Of a stretch of 30,604 nt of DNA, positions 15,520 through 23,544 are shown in pieces (the stretch's first letter is position 1; each line of letters opens with the position of its first letter). This stretch comes from CAYMFD01 sp964389475 (lineage in GTDB: Bacteria > Bacteroidota > Bacteroidia > Chitinophagales > Saprospiraceae): contig CAYMFD010000035.1 in the NCBI GenBank assembly GCA_964389475.1, forward strand, positions 1 through 30,604, read 5' to 3'. The notes beneath the pieces were generated by a model. The model had not been told where the DNA came from. It did not search any database and saw only the letters and a list, made by a program, of their open reading frames with translations. The translations under genes and the position numbers were made by a program.

Positions 15520-16053
15520 CTATTCTTCTTCGCCAGCAGCGTCAGCTGTAGCTTCAGTCGCATCGGCTACTACTTCAGCTGGTGCATCATCCGCCTGGAA
15601 TGCTTCTGCAGCAGCAGTTGTATCTTCTTTCTTAGTGACGGCTTTAACCTCACCAGATAGACGCTTCCAGTAGTTTTCTCTTTCCTTGATAGACTCCTCG
15701 ATTCTTGCTTGGACCTTAGCATCTTTTGCCTCCATCCACTGCGTTAGTAGCTCGTCTGCCTTCTCTTGAGAGAGGGCTCCCTTCGTTACTCCACGCTGTA
15801 GGTGCTTTTTGTAAAGGACACCTTTAAATCTAAGGATAGCTCTTGCTGTATGCGTTGGCTGTGCTCCTTTTGTCATCCACTCGTACGCCTTATCGACATC
15901 TAGTTCGATAGTTGCAGGAGAGGTCATAGGGTTGTAGCTACCGATTCGCTCGATGAACTTACCGTCTCTAGGTGCACGTGCATCTGCTATGACGATATTG
16001 TAAAATGGCTGCTTTTTACGTCCTTGCCTGGACAGTCTGATTTTGACTGGCAT
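15520..16053 (-). CDS. rpsP: 30S ribosomal protein S16 with acidic C-terminal tail
   Basis: This 177-residue protein is ribosomal protein S16, which helps assemble the body of the small subunit. The first 80 residues match the family: MPVKIRLSRQGRKKQPFYNI, then VADARAPRDGKFIERIG (written VIADARAPRDGKFIERIG in the protein), SYNP, and GAQPTHTARAILRFKGV. The remaining hundred residues are an extension, first basic and helical and then rich in Ala, Glu and Asp, ending in GEEE. Long tails are common in S16 of Bacteroidota. The usual partner rimM is not adjacent; a terminator follows instead. The -7 element TACTTTTG lies 72 bases upstream of the ATG. Confidence 0.97.
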   Translation of the reverse strand: MPVKIRLSRQGRKKQPFYNIVIADARAPRDGKFIERIGSYNPMTSPATIELDVDKAYEWMTKGAQPTHTARAILRFKGVLYKKHLQRGVTKGALSQEKADELLTQWMEAKDAKVQARIEESIKERENYWKRLSGEVKAVTKKEDTTAAAEAFQADDAPAEVVADATEATADAAGEEE

Positions 16054-16124
16054 CTTGCTAAAATTTAATTTGGATTAACCATACCGAATACGCCGATGAA
16101 CGACCCTTCGATTTTTAACGAGTG

Positions 16125-16132
16125 CAAAAGTA
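16125..16132 (-). promoter_or_regulatory. -7 element of rpsP
   Basis: On the minus strand TACTTTTG (16132-16125) is a perfect TAnnTTTG and is followed by CAC, as at other promoters here. No TTG is found 17-23 bases upstream. Transcription would start near 16120 and give a leader of about 67 bases. Confidence 0.5.
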
Positions 16133-16211
16133 CGCTTTTTATTGATCTATTTTATGCTAACAAAAAAGTCAGCACTCTCTCGATACTGAAGTCACTTCCG
16201 ATTCTTTAGCG

Positions 16212-16518
16212 AATGTCGGAAAGGCCCGACTGGCCTTGCTTCGACGGAACTCAGCACATCGCCTTATTATAAATGTATTAAGGCTAGGTTAGCACTGCTG
16301 CGGTTCTACCCGCAGCGCATTATACCCAAATCACTCTCTAGTACTGACCAGGCCAAGACCGATCTAGGATCACATCAAAATTGCTTTTATTTTTCTAGAG
16401 AAAGCCCTGAGCCATTCTTCCAACATGCTAATGATCGAGCAGTGGCGCTATTCAGGCGTTCTCGATGCTTGAAAAATCGCACATTTTGTCGACCCTTGAC
16501 CTATCACTGTACAGCGAC
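16212..16518. repeat. Dispersed non-coding repeat, copy B
   Basis: This is the second copy of the element at 9751-10068. Block 1 is 16212-16236 (25 of 25), block 2 is 16348-16397 (44 of 50) and block 3 is 16471-16518 (42 of 48). The distances between blocks are 111 and 73 bases, against 123 and 72 in copy A. The orientation is the same in the window, and again block 1 lies about 150-160 bases upstream of a minus-strand gene (rpsP here, mqnE there). No terminal inverted repeats or target duplications were found, so a simple MITE is not obvious. Confidence 0.75.
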
Positions 16519-16761
16519 CACCGACTTTATCTTCCCGTCAAATTTTCATCCACTACCTTGAACGTAGTTATTGCAACCAATAGACTAAAAACACAAGCGG
16601 CGGTTTGTAAAACTCTTCACCAAAAACCTATTGAAATCAAATCGATAATAAGTCTTTTGTCGCCAGCAAGAAAACAGACAAGTACTAGATGAGGCGAGCA
16701 ACATTACGGATTAGGATCATGCAGTGCAATGGGCTCATTACCTTTTTTATCTTTGCCCAAG
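16519..16761. other. Region upstream of pyrR, no attenuator seen
   Basis: I looked for a PyrR-type attenuator, meaning a hairpin with a T run preceded by an antiterminator and a PyrR-binding loop, and found none. The sequence is A/T-rich, without a strong stem or a credible gene. The plus-strand frame from 16465 to 16692 is not supported by any family and crosses repeat block 3. Confidence 0.4.
16748..16755 (+). promoter_or_regulatory. -7 element directly before pyrR start
   Basis: TATCTTTG at 16748-16755 is a perfect TAnnTTTG and lies six bases before the ATG at 16762. If it is used, the mRNA would be leaderless or nearly so, and an earlier in-frame ATG at 16729 could not be the start. No TTG at 17-23 bases upstream was found, which weakens the call. 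Confidence 0.4.
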
Positions 16762-17319
16762 ATGAAAGACGGTAGAAGCATACTCGCCGGTGGACGGTTT
16801 GACCTGACGATCAGTCGGCTGGCGCATGAGGTGGTAGAAAACTACCCTAACTGGGATAATGCATGCATCATAGGCATACAGGAGAGTGGTGTCGTGCTGA
16901 GTGATGTCTTATGCTCCCAGATCGCCAAAATCACCAAGCGCAAGCGTATCCTTACCGGCAAGTTGGACATTACTTTTTATCGCGATGACTTCCGTATGCG
17001 AGAAGTGCCGCTAGCCGCTAGTGACACAGAGCTAGACTTCTCTCTAGATGGCATGCGAGTCATACTGGTGGACGACGTGCTATACACCGGACGTACGGTC
17101 CAGGCTGCCCTAGCAGCACTCCAAGACTATGGACGTCCTGCCCAGGTCGAACTCTTGTCCCTAGTCGATCGCCGATTTGTCAGGCACCTACCTATCGAGG
17201 CGGACTATGTGGGTATCACCGTAGACGCCATTAACGATAGCTATGTCAAGGTATCGTGGGACCAGGAGGCTGGTGACCACAGTGTCATCCTCTATCACAA
17301 CCAATCACAGCAGAGCTAG
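16762..17319 (+). CDS. pyrR: PyrR: pyrimidine operon regulator / uracil phosphoribosyltransferase
   Basis: This protein of the type I phosphoribosyltransferase fold is PyrR. It senses UMP/UTP and in many bacteria binds pyr mRNA; it may also convert uracil and PRPP to UMP. GKLDITFYRDDFR (about residues 66-78) is a PyrR signature. VILVDDVLYTGRTVQAAL (about 100-117) is the PRPP-binding loop, and SLVDRRF follows. From the ATG at 16762 it has 185 residues, the usual size, and starts MKDGRSIL in line with family N-termini. An ATG at 16729 would add 11 non-family residues and cross a promoter-like motif, so I rejected it. pyrB starts 7 bases after the stop, so they form an operon. Confidence 0.9.
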   Translation: MKDGRSILAGGRFDLTISRLAHEVVENYPNWDNACIIGIQESGVVLSDVLCSQIAKITKRKRILTGKLDITFYRDDFRMREVPLAASDTELDFSLDGMRVILVDDVLYTGRTVQAALAALQDYGRPAQVELLSLVDRRFVRHLPIEADYVGITVDAINDSYVKVSWDQEAGDHSVILYHNQSQQS

Positions 17320-17326
17320 CTATACT

Positions 17327-18274
17327 ATGAGTAACGGTCTGAGTACAGAACACTTACTGGGCATCAAGTACATCACTGCAGATGATATCCGCCTGATACT
17401 AGATACGGCCAAGACGTTTAAAGATGTCATCAACCGACCTATCAAGAAAGTACCCTCGCTCAGAGATGTGACGATCGCCAATCTGTTTTTTGAAAACAGT
17501 ACGAGGACCCGGATATCATTCGAACTAGCAGAAAAGCGATTAAGTGCCGATGTCGTCAACTTTAGCGCCAGCTCATCATCTGTCAAAAAAGGCGAAACCC
17601 TCCTCGATACTGTACAGAATATACTGAGCATGAAGGTCGATATGGTCGTCATGCGCCACCCTGCCCCAGGAGCACACCACTTCTTGAGTCAGCACATAGA
17701 TGCTAATATTATCAATGCGGGCGACGGCACCCACGAGCACCCATCGCAAGCACTACTGGACGCCTACAGCATGCAGGAGCAAGTCGGCGACCTCAATGGC
17801 AAAAAGGTTGTCATCGTCGGTGACATCACGCATAGCCGTGTAGCCTTGAGCAATATACACTGCCTCCAAAAACTAGGCGCCAAAGTCCGAGTATGCGGCC
17901 CGCCCACACTCATACCCAAGCACTTGTCAGCACTCGGCGTAGAGGTCAGCTATGACATCGAAGACTCCCTACGATGGTGCGACATAGCTAACGTACTACG
18001 CATACAACTAGAGCGGCAAGACATCAAGTATATACCGTCCCTACGTGAATATGCTAAGTACTATGGCGTCAATAAAGACATGCTAGACCGCCTAGACAAA
18101 GACATCGTAATCATGCACCCCGGCCCTATCAATCGTGGTGTAGAGATGACCAGCGATGTAGCAGATAGCGAGCATAGTATCATACTAGATCAAGTAGAAA
18201 ACGGTGTAGCTGTACGGATGGCGATCCTATACCTACTAGCTAGTAAGCGTAAAAAAACAGGTGCTACGTCTTAA
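17327..18274 (+). CDS. pyrB: Aspartate carbamoyltransferase catalytic subunit
   Basis: This 315-residue protein is the catalytic chain of aspartate transcarbamoylase, which makes carbamoyl-aspartate in de novo pyrimidine synthesis. FFENSTRTRISFE (residues 54-66) holds the carbamoyl-phosphate-binding STRTR at 58-62. Further on are the substrate loop with Ser and Lys (SSSVKKGETLLDT), GDGTHEHPSQALLD and HPGPINRGVE with the aspartate-binding residues. The start is the ATG at 17327, seven bases after the pyrR stop. A longer frame from 17243 exists but its N-terminus overlaps pyrR and has no family match. No pyrI regulatory chain is next to it. The arrangement pyrR-pyrB is common. Confidence 0.96.
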   Translation: MSNGLSTEHLLGIKYITADDIRLILDTAKTFKDVINRPIKKVPSLRDVTIANLFFENSTRTRISFELAEKRLSADVVNFSASSSSVKKGETLLDTVQNILSMKVDMVVMRHPAPGAHHFLSQHIDANIINAGDGTHEHPSQALLDAYSMQEQVGDLNGKKVVIVGDITHSRVALSNIHCLQKLGAKVRVCGPPTLIPKHLSALGVEVSYDIEDSLRWCDIANVLRIQLERQDIKYIPSLREYAKYYGVNKDMLDRLDKDIVIMHPGPINRGVEMTSDVADSEHSIILDQVENGVAVRMAILYLLASKRKKTGATS

Positions 18275-18373
18275 GGTCTCTAAGCACTCGGTCTACCTAC
18301 CACCCTCGTTAATAAAAGGCTAAAAGCGCTTAAATCAGAATGATGATAGCGTGCTTTGCAGTTAGCCGTTTGG

Positions 18374-18416
18374 TACTTTTGTGCCCGTTACTATCATCGT
18401 CAGCGTGTTAGCTTTG
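18374..18416 (+). promoter_or_regulatory. Two candidate -7 elements before the thioredoxin-fold gene
   Basis: TACTTTTG (18374-18381) and TAGCTTTG (18409-18416) are both perfect TAnnTTTG matches. The first has TTTG at 18355-18358, a spacing of 15, which is shorter than usual. The leader to the ATG at 18561 would be 140-175 bases. A short frame starting with TTG at 18356 overlaps these elements and is not credible. Confidence 0.35.
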
Positions 18417-18560
18417 CCAATGTAGCCATTGAAGTTCCCGTATTGATCGTTGTAGATATAACCCTAAACGACACGATAAAGACGGGACGCAAAATTATCA
18501 GGTTACCAAGAGTAAACTATAACCGCAACAGCGTAACTACCGAATAACAAATTATAAGCC

Positions 18561-19982
18561 ATGCGTATACTTAGCTCAATATTGATGCTACTGTTTTCTC
18601 TTACTCTTGCAGCGCAGCACGAGATAGTATTTGAGATAGACAACTATGACAACGATACGATCATCATCGGCAACTACTTTGCAGATCGCCAAGTCGTCGT
18701 CGACACGCTGTACAGTGCCGTAGATGCCAAGCGGCCGACTTTTACTTTAGTAGGCGAGGAAGCCCTTCCCCCCGGTATGTACCTCATCGTTACAAGGCCT
18801 GGAGGTGACTATGCACAGTTTTTTGTGCCCGTTGACGACCAGACATTTAAGGTGATGCTAGACGGTAAAAATCTCTCTGACGTCAAGTTTAAGGGTAGCG
18901 ACGAGAACAAACGATTCTACGACTACCTTTCCTACTTATCTGGCAAGCGGGCTCAAGTAGAGCCGCTCAGCGCCAAGATCAAGGCAGCCGAAGAAGCTGG
19001 AACAAACGATGACAAAGCACAGTCCAAGCTAGACAAAATCAACGCCGAAGTAGAGCAGGAGCAACTACGCAATATCGCTGCTAACCGTACGGGACCTTTC
19101 GCCCACCTATTACAGGCCAATATGGCTCTCGACATACCAGAGTTCGAGGGTACGGCTGAGGAGGAGCAGATGTCCCTCTACCTGTGGTACCGTGATCACT
19201 ACTTTGACAATGTCGACCTGGGCGACTCGCTCAACCTGCGCATGCCATTCCTACACCAGCGCATAGACTACTACTACAATAACCTGACGCCACTCAACCC
19301 TGACAGTATCTCTCGATCTATAGACTATATGCTGGGACTCATGGAGCCTAGCTCATCTACTTATCGCTACTATCTGAGCTACTTCTACAATGACATCGTC
19401 AAAAAACGTGTAGTAGGCATGGATGCCGTCGTCGTCCACCTCGTCGAGAAGTACTATGCGAATGGAAAGGCACCATGGCTCAGCAAAGAAAGCTATGACA
19501 AGATCACTGATAACGCCTATCGCCTCAAGGGTACGCTGATAGGTAAGCAGGCACCTGACGTAGAGCTATACCGTGAGGATGGTAGCCCCTGGCAACTATA
19601 CCAAGACAGCAGCGAGTGGACAGTCCTCGTATTCTGGGCACCAGACTGTGGCCACTGTACCAAGGCTATGCCTGATGTGATGGCTTTTCACGACAAGTGG
19701 AAGGATCGAGGTGTCAACGTGGTGGGCATCTGTACCAAGACCGGTAAGAAGTATGAAACCTGCTGGCCAGGCGTGAAAGAAAAAGGCATCGAAAACCTCC
19801 TCAATCTAGGAGATCAGTACATGAAGAGTAAGTACAAGCTAAAGTTTGATGTAAGACAGACGCCTAAGATCTACATACTCGATCAGGACAAGTACATCCG
19901 TATGAAAGATGTGCCAGCGTCTAACCTCGACGAGATCATGGACGAGGTCATCAAGATGTATAAGGAAGAGTCTACGGAATAA
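18561..19982 (+). CDS. Exported thioredoxin-fold protein (TlpA-like, DUF4369/DUF5106 style)
   Basis: This 473-residue protein starts with a signal peptide (MRILSSILMLLFSLTLAAQ, cleavage near residue 18). A beta-rich N-terminal domain of about 100 residues resembles DUF4369, followed by a helical part with a coiled-coil-like run near 135-170. The last 140 residues are a thioredoxin domain: GKQAPDVELY, then VLVFWAPDCGHC with the redox CGHC pair (about residues 355-366), and TPKIYILD with the cis-proline. It probably acts in the periplasm or at the cell surface in thiol-disulfide exchange. This architecture is common in Bacteroidota, with the physiological partner unknown. No linked cytochrome c maturation genes are seen. 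Confidence 0.85.
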   Translation: MRILSSILMLLFSLTLAAQHEIVFEIDNYDNDTIIIGNYFADRQVVVDTLYSAVDAKRPTFTLVGEEALPPGMYLIVTRPGGDYAQFFVPVDDQTFKVMLDGKNLSDVKFKGSDENKRFYDYLSYLSGKRAQVEPLSAKIKAAEEAGTNDDKAQSKLDKINAEVEQEQLRNIAANRTGPFAHLLQANMALDIPEFEGTAEEEQMSLYLWYRDHYFDNVDLGDSLNLRMPFLHQRIDYYYNNLTPLNPDSISRSIDYMLGLMEPSSSTYRYYLSYFYNDIVKKRVVGMDAVVVHLVEKYYANGKAPWLSKESYDKITDNAYRLKGTLIGKQAPDVELYREDGSPWQLYQDSSEWTVLVFWAPDCGHCTKAMPDVMAFHDKWKDRGVNVVGICTKTGKKYETCWPGVKEKGIENLLNLGDQYMKSKYKLKFDVRQTPKIYILDQDKYIRMKDVPASNLDEIMDEVIKMYKEESTE

Positions 19983-20025
19983 GGTTAAACCAGCACACGA
20001 AGTAGCGGATGATTCTATTAACTGG

Positions 20026-20051
20026 TGATTAAGCAGCAAGACTCTTAATCA
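20026..20051. repeat. Short inverted repeat
   Basis: TGATTAAG (20026-20033) and CTTAATCA (20044-20051) form an 8-bp stem around 10 bases, 44 bases after the stop of the thioredoxin-fold gene. There is no T run, so it may be a weak terminator or a binding site. Confidence 0.35.
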
Positions 20052-20115
20052 GCGAGTATGAGATAGCCCATCGATGCATGCATCCACAGAAACCGTGTTA
20101 CTACAATAAGACAGT

Positions 20116-20601
20116 ATGAGCAATAAGAAATACGACGAGCCAGCAGCATTGAATGACGTTGCGGCATTTCACACGACCTTTGACCTACCCATAGAGCCTA
20201 AGCCTGTCATACCTACTGCCAAGCGATGTGAGCTAAGGGTATCCCTCCTCCAGGAAGAGCTCGACGAACTCAAGGAGGCCATAGCCGATGGTGACCTCGT
20301 AGAAGTAGCTGATGCATTGAGCGACCTGCAGTACGTGTTGTCTGGAGCGGTGCTTGAGTTTGGACTAGCCGATCGCTTCGCTGAGTTATTTGCTGAGGTA
20401 CAGCGTAGCAACATGAGTAAGACCTGCAAGAGTATGCCCGTCGCCCAGGCCACACAAAAATACTACCTCGACACCAAAGGCGTGAGCTCGCACATCGTGG
20501 AAAAGAACGGTGAATTCCTAGTCTACAGAGATGGTGACAAAAAGGTACTGAAGAGCATCGAGTACAGCCCCGCTGACTTGCGCAAGATTGTAGAAAAATA
20601 G
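20116..20601 (+). CDS. MazG-like nucleotide pyrophosphohydrolase
   Basis: This 161-residue protein resembles the MazG/phosphoribosyl-ATP pyrophosphohydrolase-like superfamily, all-alpha NTP pyrophosphatases. The motif LLQEELDELKEAI (about residues 45-57) gives the ExxE part, and DLVEVADALSDLQYVLSG (about 60-77) gives the ExxD part; together they bind magnesium and the triphosphate. The C-terminal half, with YYLDTKGV, is found in Bacteroidota homologues. It would hydrolyse an (aberrant) NTP to NMP and pyrophosphate; the exact substrate cannot be told. It is too short to be a full MazG and lacks a HisI-type context. It lies alone between the thioredoxin-fold gene and the sigma-54 regulator. Confidence 0.82.
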   Translation: MSNKKYDEPAALNDVAAFHTTFDLPIEPKPVIPTAKRCELRVSLLQEELDELKEAIADGDLVEVADALSDLQYVLSGAVLEFGLADRFAELFAEVQRSNMSKTCKSMPVAQATQKYYLDTKGVSSHIVEKNGEFLVYRDGDKKVLKSIEYSPADLRKIVEK

Positions 20602-20770
20602 AGTTGGGTCTCAGTTGGCAGACCTAGACAATATCTCTGGCCTCATCGTATGAAAGCTCAGGTAGGCAATACACCATTCATACGTAAAACCATAGCAAGT
20701 AGAACATGTAAGGGAGGCAGAGAAGCCTACAAATAGCCGCCAAGCTTACACATTAGTGAAAATCATAATG

Positions 20771-20778
20771 TATATTTG
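20771..20778 (+). promoter_or_regulatory. -7 element of the sigma-54 response regulator gene
   Basis: TATATTTG is a perfect TAnnTTTG, 28 bases before the ATG at 20807. No clear TTG is found 17-23 bases upstream. Transcription would begin near 20783. Confidence 0.4.
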
Positions 20779-20806
20779 CCACATTATACGTCTATAAGCA
20801 GCTACT

Positions 20807-22081
20807 ATGGCAAAAATACTAATCGTCGATGACGACAAGAGCATAAGAAGAACACTCCGAGATATACTAGAGTTTGAAAAGTACGAAGTCAACGAGGCTA
20901 CCGATGGCCTAGACTGCCTCGTCAAGGTCAAGCAGTCCCAGTATGATGTCATAATCTTAGATATCAAGATGCCTAAGATGGATGGCATGGAGGCCATAGA
21001 TCGCCTAACCCTACTCTGCCCTGACACCCCTGTCATTATGATCAGCGGACATGGCAATATCGATACGGCCGTAGAGGCGGTCAAGAAAGGTGCCTTTGAC
21101 TTTATACAAAAGCCACCAGACCTCAATCGTCTACTGATCACCATCAGAAATGCGATGGATAAGTCTAGTCTCATCACGGAGAAGAAGGTGCTGCAGCGCA
21201 AAGTCTCTAAAAAGAAGGCCCACCCCATCATAGGCGAATCCAAGATCATCAAGCAGATAAAAGATACAATCACTACGGTAGCACCTACAGATGCCCGCGT
21301 CCTCATCACGGGTGGCAACGGTACAGGTAAGGAGCTAGTCGCCAGATCGCTACATGCGCAGAGCGACAGAGCAGCCAAACCACTGGTGGAGGTCAACTGT
21401 GCTGCCATACCCAGCGAGCTCATCGAGAGTGAGCTCTTCGGTCATGAGAAAGGATCATTTACAGGAGCACACAAGCAGCGTGTCGGCAAGTTTGAGCTAG
21501 CCAATGAGGGTACCCTATTCCTAGATGAGATCGGTGACATGAGCCTATCTGCACAGACCAAGATGCTGCGTGCCCTACAAGAGAGCCGCATCACTAGAGT
21601 GGGTGGCGACAAGGATATCCAGGTCAATGTCCGTGTACTGGCGGCAACGAATAAGGACTTGAGAGCGGAGATCGCCAAGGGCCACTTTAGAGAAGACCTC
21701 TATCACCGTCTAGCTGTCATCATCGTACAGGTACCATCGCTCAACGATCGCAAAGACGACATACCTGTCTTGGTCGACCACTTTATCACACAGATATGTA
21801 CCGAGTACGGTACAAGCAATAAGTCCATAGACAAGACAGCTCTTAAAGAGCTACAGAAGGTCAACTGGACTGGTAACATCCGAGAGTTGCGCAATGTCGT
21901 CGAGCGACTCATCATCCTATCTGGTAAGAGTATCACTAAGGCTGATGTCGTAAAACATGTGGTCTCTGTGGCGGATAACGGTAGTGCATTGACTAAACTA
22001 TTTGATGGATTTGATGATTTAAGATCATTACAATCCTACATCACTAAGGAGTACGAGAGCCATAAAGGTCTAGTCATCTAG
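20807..22081 (+). CDS. Sigma-54-dependent NtrC-type response regulator without DNA-binding domain
   Basis: This 424-residue regulator has a receiver domain (residues 1-120: acidic Asp8-Asp9, phospho-acceptor Asp52, Ser80, Lys102). It is followed by an AAA+ sigma-54 activation domain. The Walker A motif is GGNGTGKE (169-176). GSFTGA (216-221) is the sigma-54 contact loop with Ser in place of the usual Ala. LFLDE (237-241) is Walker B. The AAA+ lid ends near residue 390. The protein then stops within ITKEYESHKGLVI. Relatives continue from this helix into a Fis-type helix-turn-helix of about 40 residues, which is missing here. Only 25 bases separate it from the next gene, so the domain is not hidden in another frame. 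It may activate sigma-54 polymerase from solution, like FlgR-type regulators. No histidine kinase is nearby. Confidence 0.92.
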   Translation: MAKILIVDDDKSIRRTLRDILEFEKYEVNEATDGLDCLVKVKQSQYDVIILDIKMPKMDGMEAIDRLTLLCPDTPVIMISGHGNIDTAVEAVKKGAFDFIQKPPDLNRLLITIRNAMDKSSLITEKKVLQRKVSKKKAHPIIGESKIIKQIKDTITTVAPTDARVLITGGNGTGKELVARSLHAQSDRAAKPLVEVNCAAIPSELIESELFGHEKGSFTGAHKQRVGKFELANEGTLFLDEIGDMSLSAQTKMLRALQESRITRVGGDKDIQVNVRVLAATNKDLRAEIAKGHFREDLYHRLAVIIVQVPSLNDRKDDIPVLVDHFITQICTEYGTSNKSIDKTALKELQKVNWTGNIRELRNVVERLIILSGKSITKADVVKHVVSVADNGSALTKLFDGFDDLRSLQSYITKEYESHKGLVI

Positions 22082-22106
22082 TGTTAACATAACCTACAAC
22101 GTAATT

Positions 22107-22838
22107 ATGTCAGAACGAAAAATGAAAGCCCAGAAAGAGCAGGGCAATAGAAAACAATGGAGTAAGATAAAAGGCGAGAATAGCTGGACGATGTTTAAAG
22201 TCATGGCTGAATTTGTCGATGGTTTCGAGACCCTAAACAAGCTGGGGCCATGTGTATCGATATTCGGTAGTGCCCGTACCAAGCCTGAAGACAAGTACTA
22301 CAAAGTAGCCACGGATATAGCCAAGCGCTTTACAGAAGAGGGCTACGGTATCATCACAGGTGGTGGTCCGGGTATCATGGAGGCTGGTAACAAAGGTGCC
22401 TTTGAAAATGGTGGTCTCTCCGTAGGTCTCAATATCGATCTACCCTTTGAGCAGACGCATAACGCTTACATAGATGTAGACAAGACGCTAGACCACCGTT
22501 TCTTTTTCGTGAGAAAGGTGATGTTCGTCAAGTATGCACAGGCATTTATAGTGATGCCTGGTGGCTTTGGTACGCTAGACGAACTCTTCGAGGTACTCAC
22601 ACTCATACAGACGACCAAGATCACACCAGTACCTGTGGTACTCGTAGGCTCACACTTCTGGTCAGGTCTCATAGACTGGATCAAGGGCACGATGCTCAAG
22701 GACTACGGTAATATCAGCGCCAAAGACCTCGACCTCATACCCGTGATGGACGATATAGAAGAGGTCGTCAAGTACATCTGTGACTACTACAGCGACGAAC
22801 AGACGACACACCAGCTAAGTCCTAACTTGGACATATAG
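22107..22838 (+). CDS. LOG/TIGR00730-family Rossmann-fold protein
   Basis: This 243-residue protein is of the LONELY GUY/lysine decarboxylase-like family. The two family motifs are visible: GGGPGIMEAGNKGA (about residues 90-103) and PGGFGTLDELFE (about 151-162), which bind the nucleotide phosphate. Members with characterised activity release ribose 5-phosphate from nucleoside monophosphates. The family name 'lysine decarboxylase' is a misnomer. The basic N-terminal 25 residues (MSERKMKAQKEQGNRKQW) are an extension. It begins 25 bases after the sigma-54 regulator and ends 6 bases before the next gene, so it sits in a dense plus-strand run. Confidence 0.88.
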   Translation: MSERKMKAQKEQGNRKQWSKIKGENSWTMFKVMAEFVDGFETLNKLGPCVSIFGSARTKPEDKYYKVATDIAKRFTEEGYGIITGGGPGIMEAGNKGAFENGGLSVGLNIDLPFEQTHNAYIDVDKTLDHRFFFVRKVMFVKYAQAFIVMPGGFGTLDELFEVLTLIQTTKITPVPVVLVGSHFWSGLIDWIKGTMLKDYGNISAKDLDLIPVMDDIEEVVKYICDYYSDEQTTHQLSPNLDI

Positions 22839-22844
22839 GCAGAC

Positions 22845-23519
22845 ATGCACGTATATGCATTACATGGCCTAGGGCTCGATGGTAGAATATTCGATCATCT
22901 AGACCTAGGCCATTGTCATTTACATAGGGTTCACCACCTAGATCCTACCACTGATGAGACGTGGGATAGTTATGTACTACGGCACGTCAACCTCATCCAG
23001 CAGCAGCATGACGATGACTCTCCCCTCATACTGATGGGACACAGCTTCGGTGGCATACTTGTACAAGAGATAGCTCAACACATACATCCAGATGGCCTCG
23101 TCTTAGTAAGCACCATCTGTGGGCAAGCAGAACTGCCACCTACCCTATCTGTACTGCGTAAGATACCTGCCCACCTACTCTGGCGACGACCACTGGTCAA
23201 GGGCAGCTACATCCTATGGGGTGAGAAAGACGGCTACAATACTGCTGACCAGCGATCAGAGTTTTACGATATGACTGACACACACAGCGACTACTACTAC
23301 CGCTGGGCCGTACAACGTGTGATCAACTGGTCCGGCGACTTACCCAGGGTCGCTCCCCTGCTACGTATACACGGAGATGCAGATAATGTATTCCCTATCA
23401 GATACTTACGTGACGACAGCGTACACGTGGTAGCAGGCGGCAGCCACATCATGATTAAGAGCCAGGCGGACCTCATCAGCTCTCAAGTAAGAGCCTTTAT
23501 CAACGTACTAAGCGAGTAG
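22845..23519 (+). CDS. Alpha/beta hydrolase
   Basis: This 224-residue protein has the alpha/beta hydrolase fold. An oxyanion-forming HGLGLDGR lies at residues 7-14. The nucleophile elbow GHSFGG contains Ser67. A likely acid is in RIHGDADNVFP (about 175-185), and the His is in GGSHIMI (about 200-206). The catalytic triad is therefore complete, and it is a probable esterase or thioesterase of unknown substrate. The protein is short for the fold. No signal peptide is present. It follows the LOG gene by 6 bases and precedes the DMT permease by 25 bases. Confidence 0.85.
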   Translation: MHVYALHGLGLDGRIFDHLDLGHCHLHRVHHLDPTTDETWDSYVLRHVNLIQQQHDDDSPLILMGHSFGGILVQEIAQHIHPDGLVLVSTICGQAELPPTLSVLRKIPAHLLWRRPLVKGSYILWGEKDGYNTADQRSEFYDMTDTHSDYYYRWAVQRVINWSGDLPRVAPLLRIHGDADNVFPIRYLRDDSVHVVAGGSHIMIKSQADLISSQVRAFINVLSE

Positions 23520-23530
23520 CTTACTAAAGC

Positions 23531-23538
23531 TATCTTTG
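23531..23538 (+). promoter_or_regulatory. -7-like element six bases before the DMT permease start
   Basis: TATCTTTG (23531-23538) is a perfect TAnnTTTG and is followed by CCCGCC and the ATG at 23545. The same TATCTTTGCCC plus three bases and ATG occurs at pyrR. No TTG upstream was found, so it may be a weak internal promoter or chance. Confidence 0.35.
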
Positions 23539-23544
23539 CCCGCC

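Noticed and set aside
16465..16692. 75-codon plus-strand frame in copy B and beyond
   Set aside because: It crosses conserved block 3 but is not shared with copy A in the same frame; composition is unlike a gene.
17243..17326. Longer N-terminus for pyrB
   Set aside because: It lies inside pyrR in another frame and has no family match; the ATG at 17327 gives the standard protein.
18356..18547. 63-codon frame upstream of the thioredoxin-fold gene
   Set aside because: It begins with TTG inside a promoter-like region and has no recognisable features.
20073..20084. 12-base perfect palindrome GATGCATGCATC
   Set aside because: A single short palindrome in an intergenic gap with no second copy nearby; not enough to claim a site.
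20746..21423. 225-codon minus-strand frame
   Set aside because: Antisense to the receiver and AAA+ coding sequence of the response regulator; Ser/Leu-rich composition typical of a shadow.
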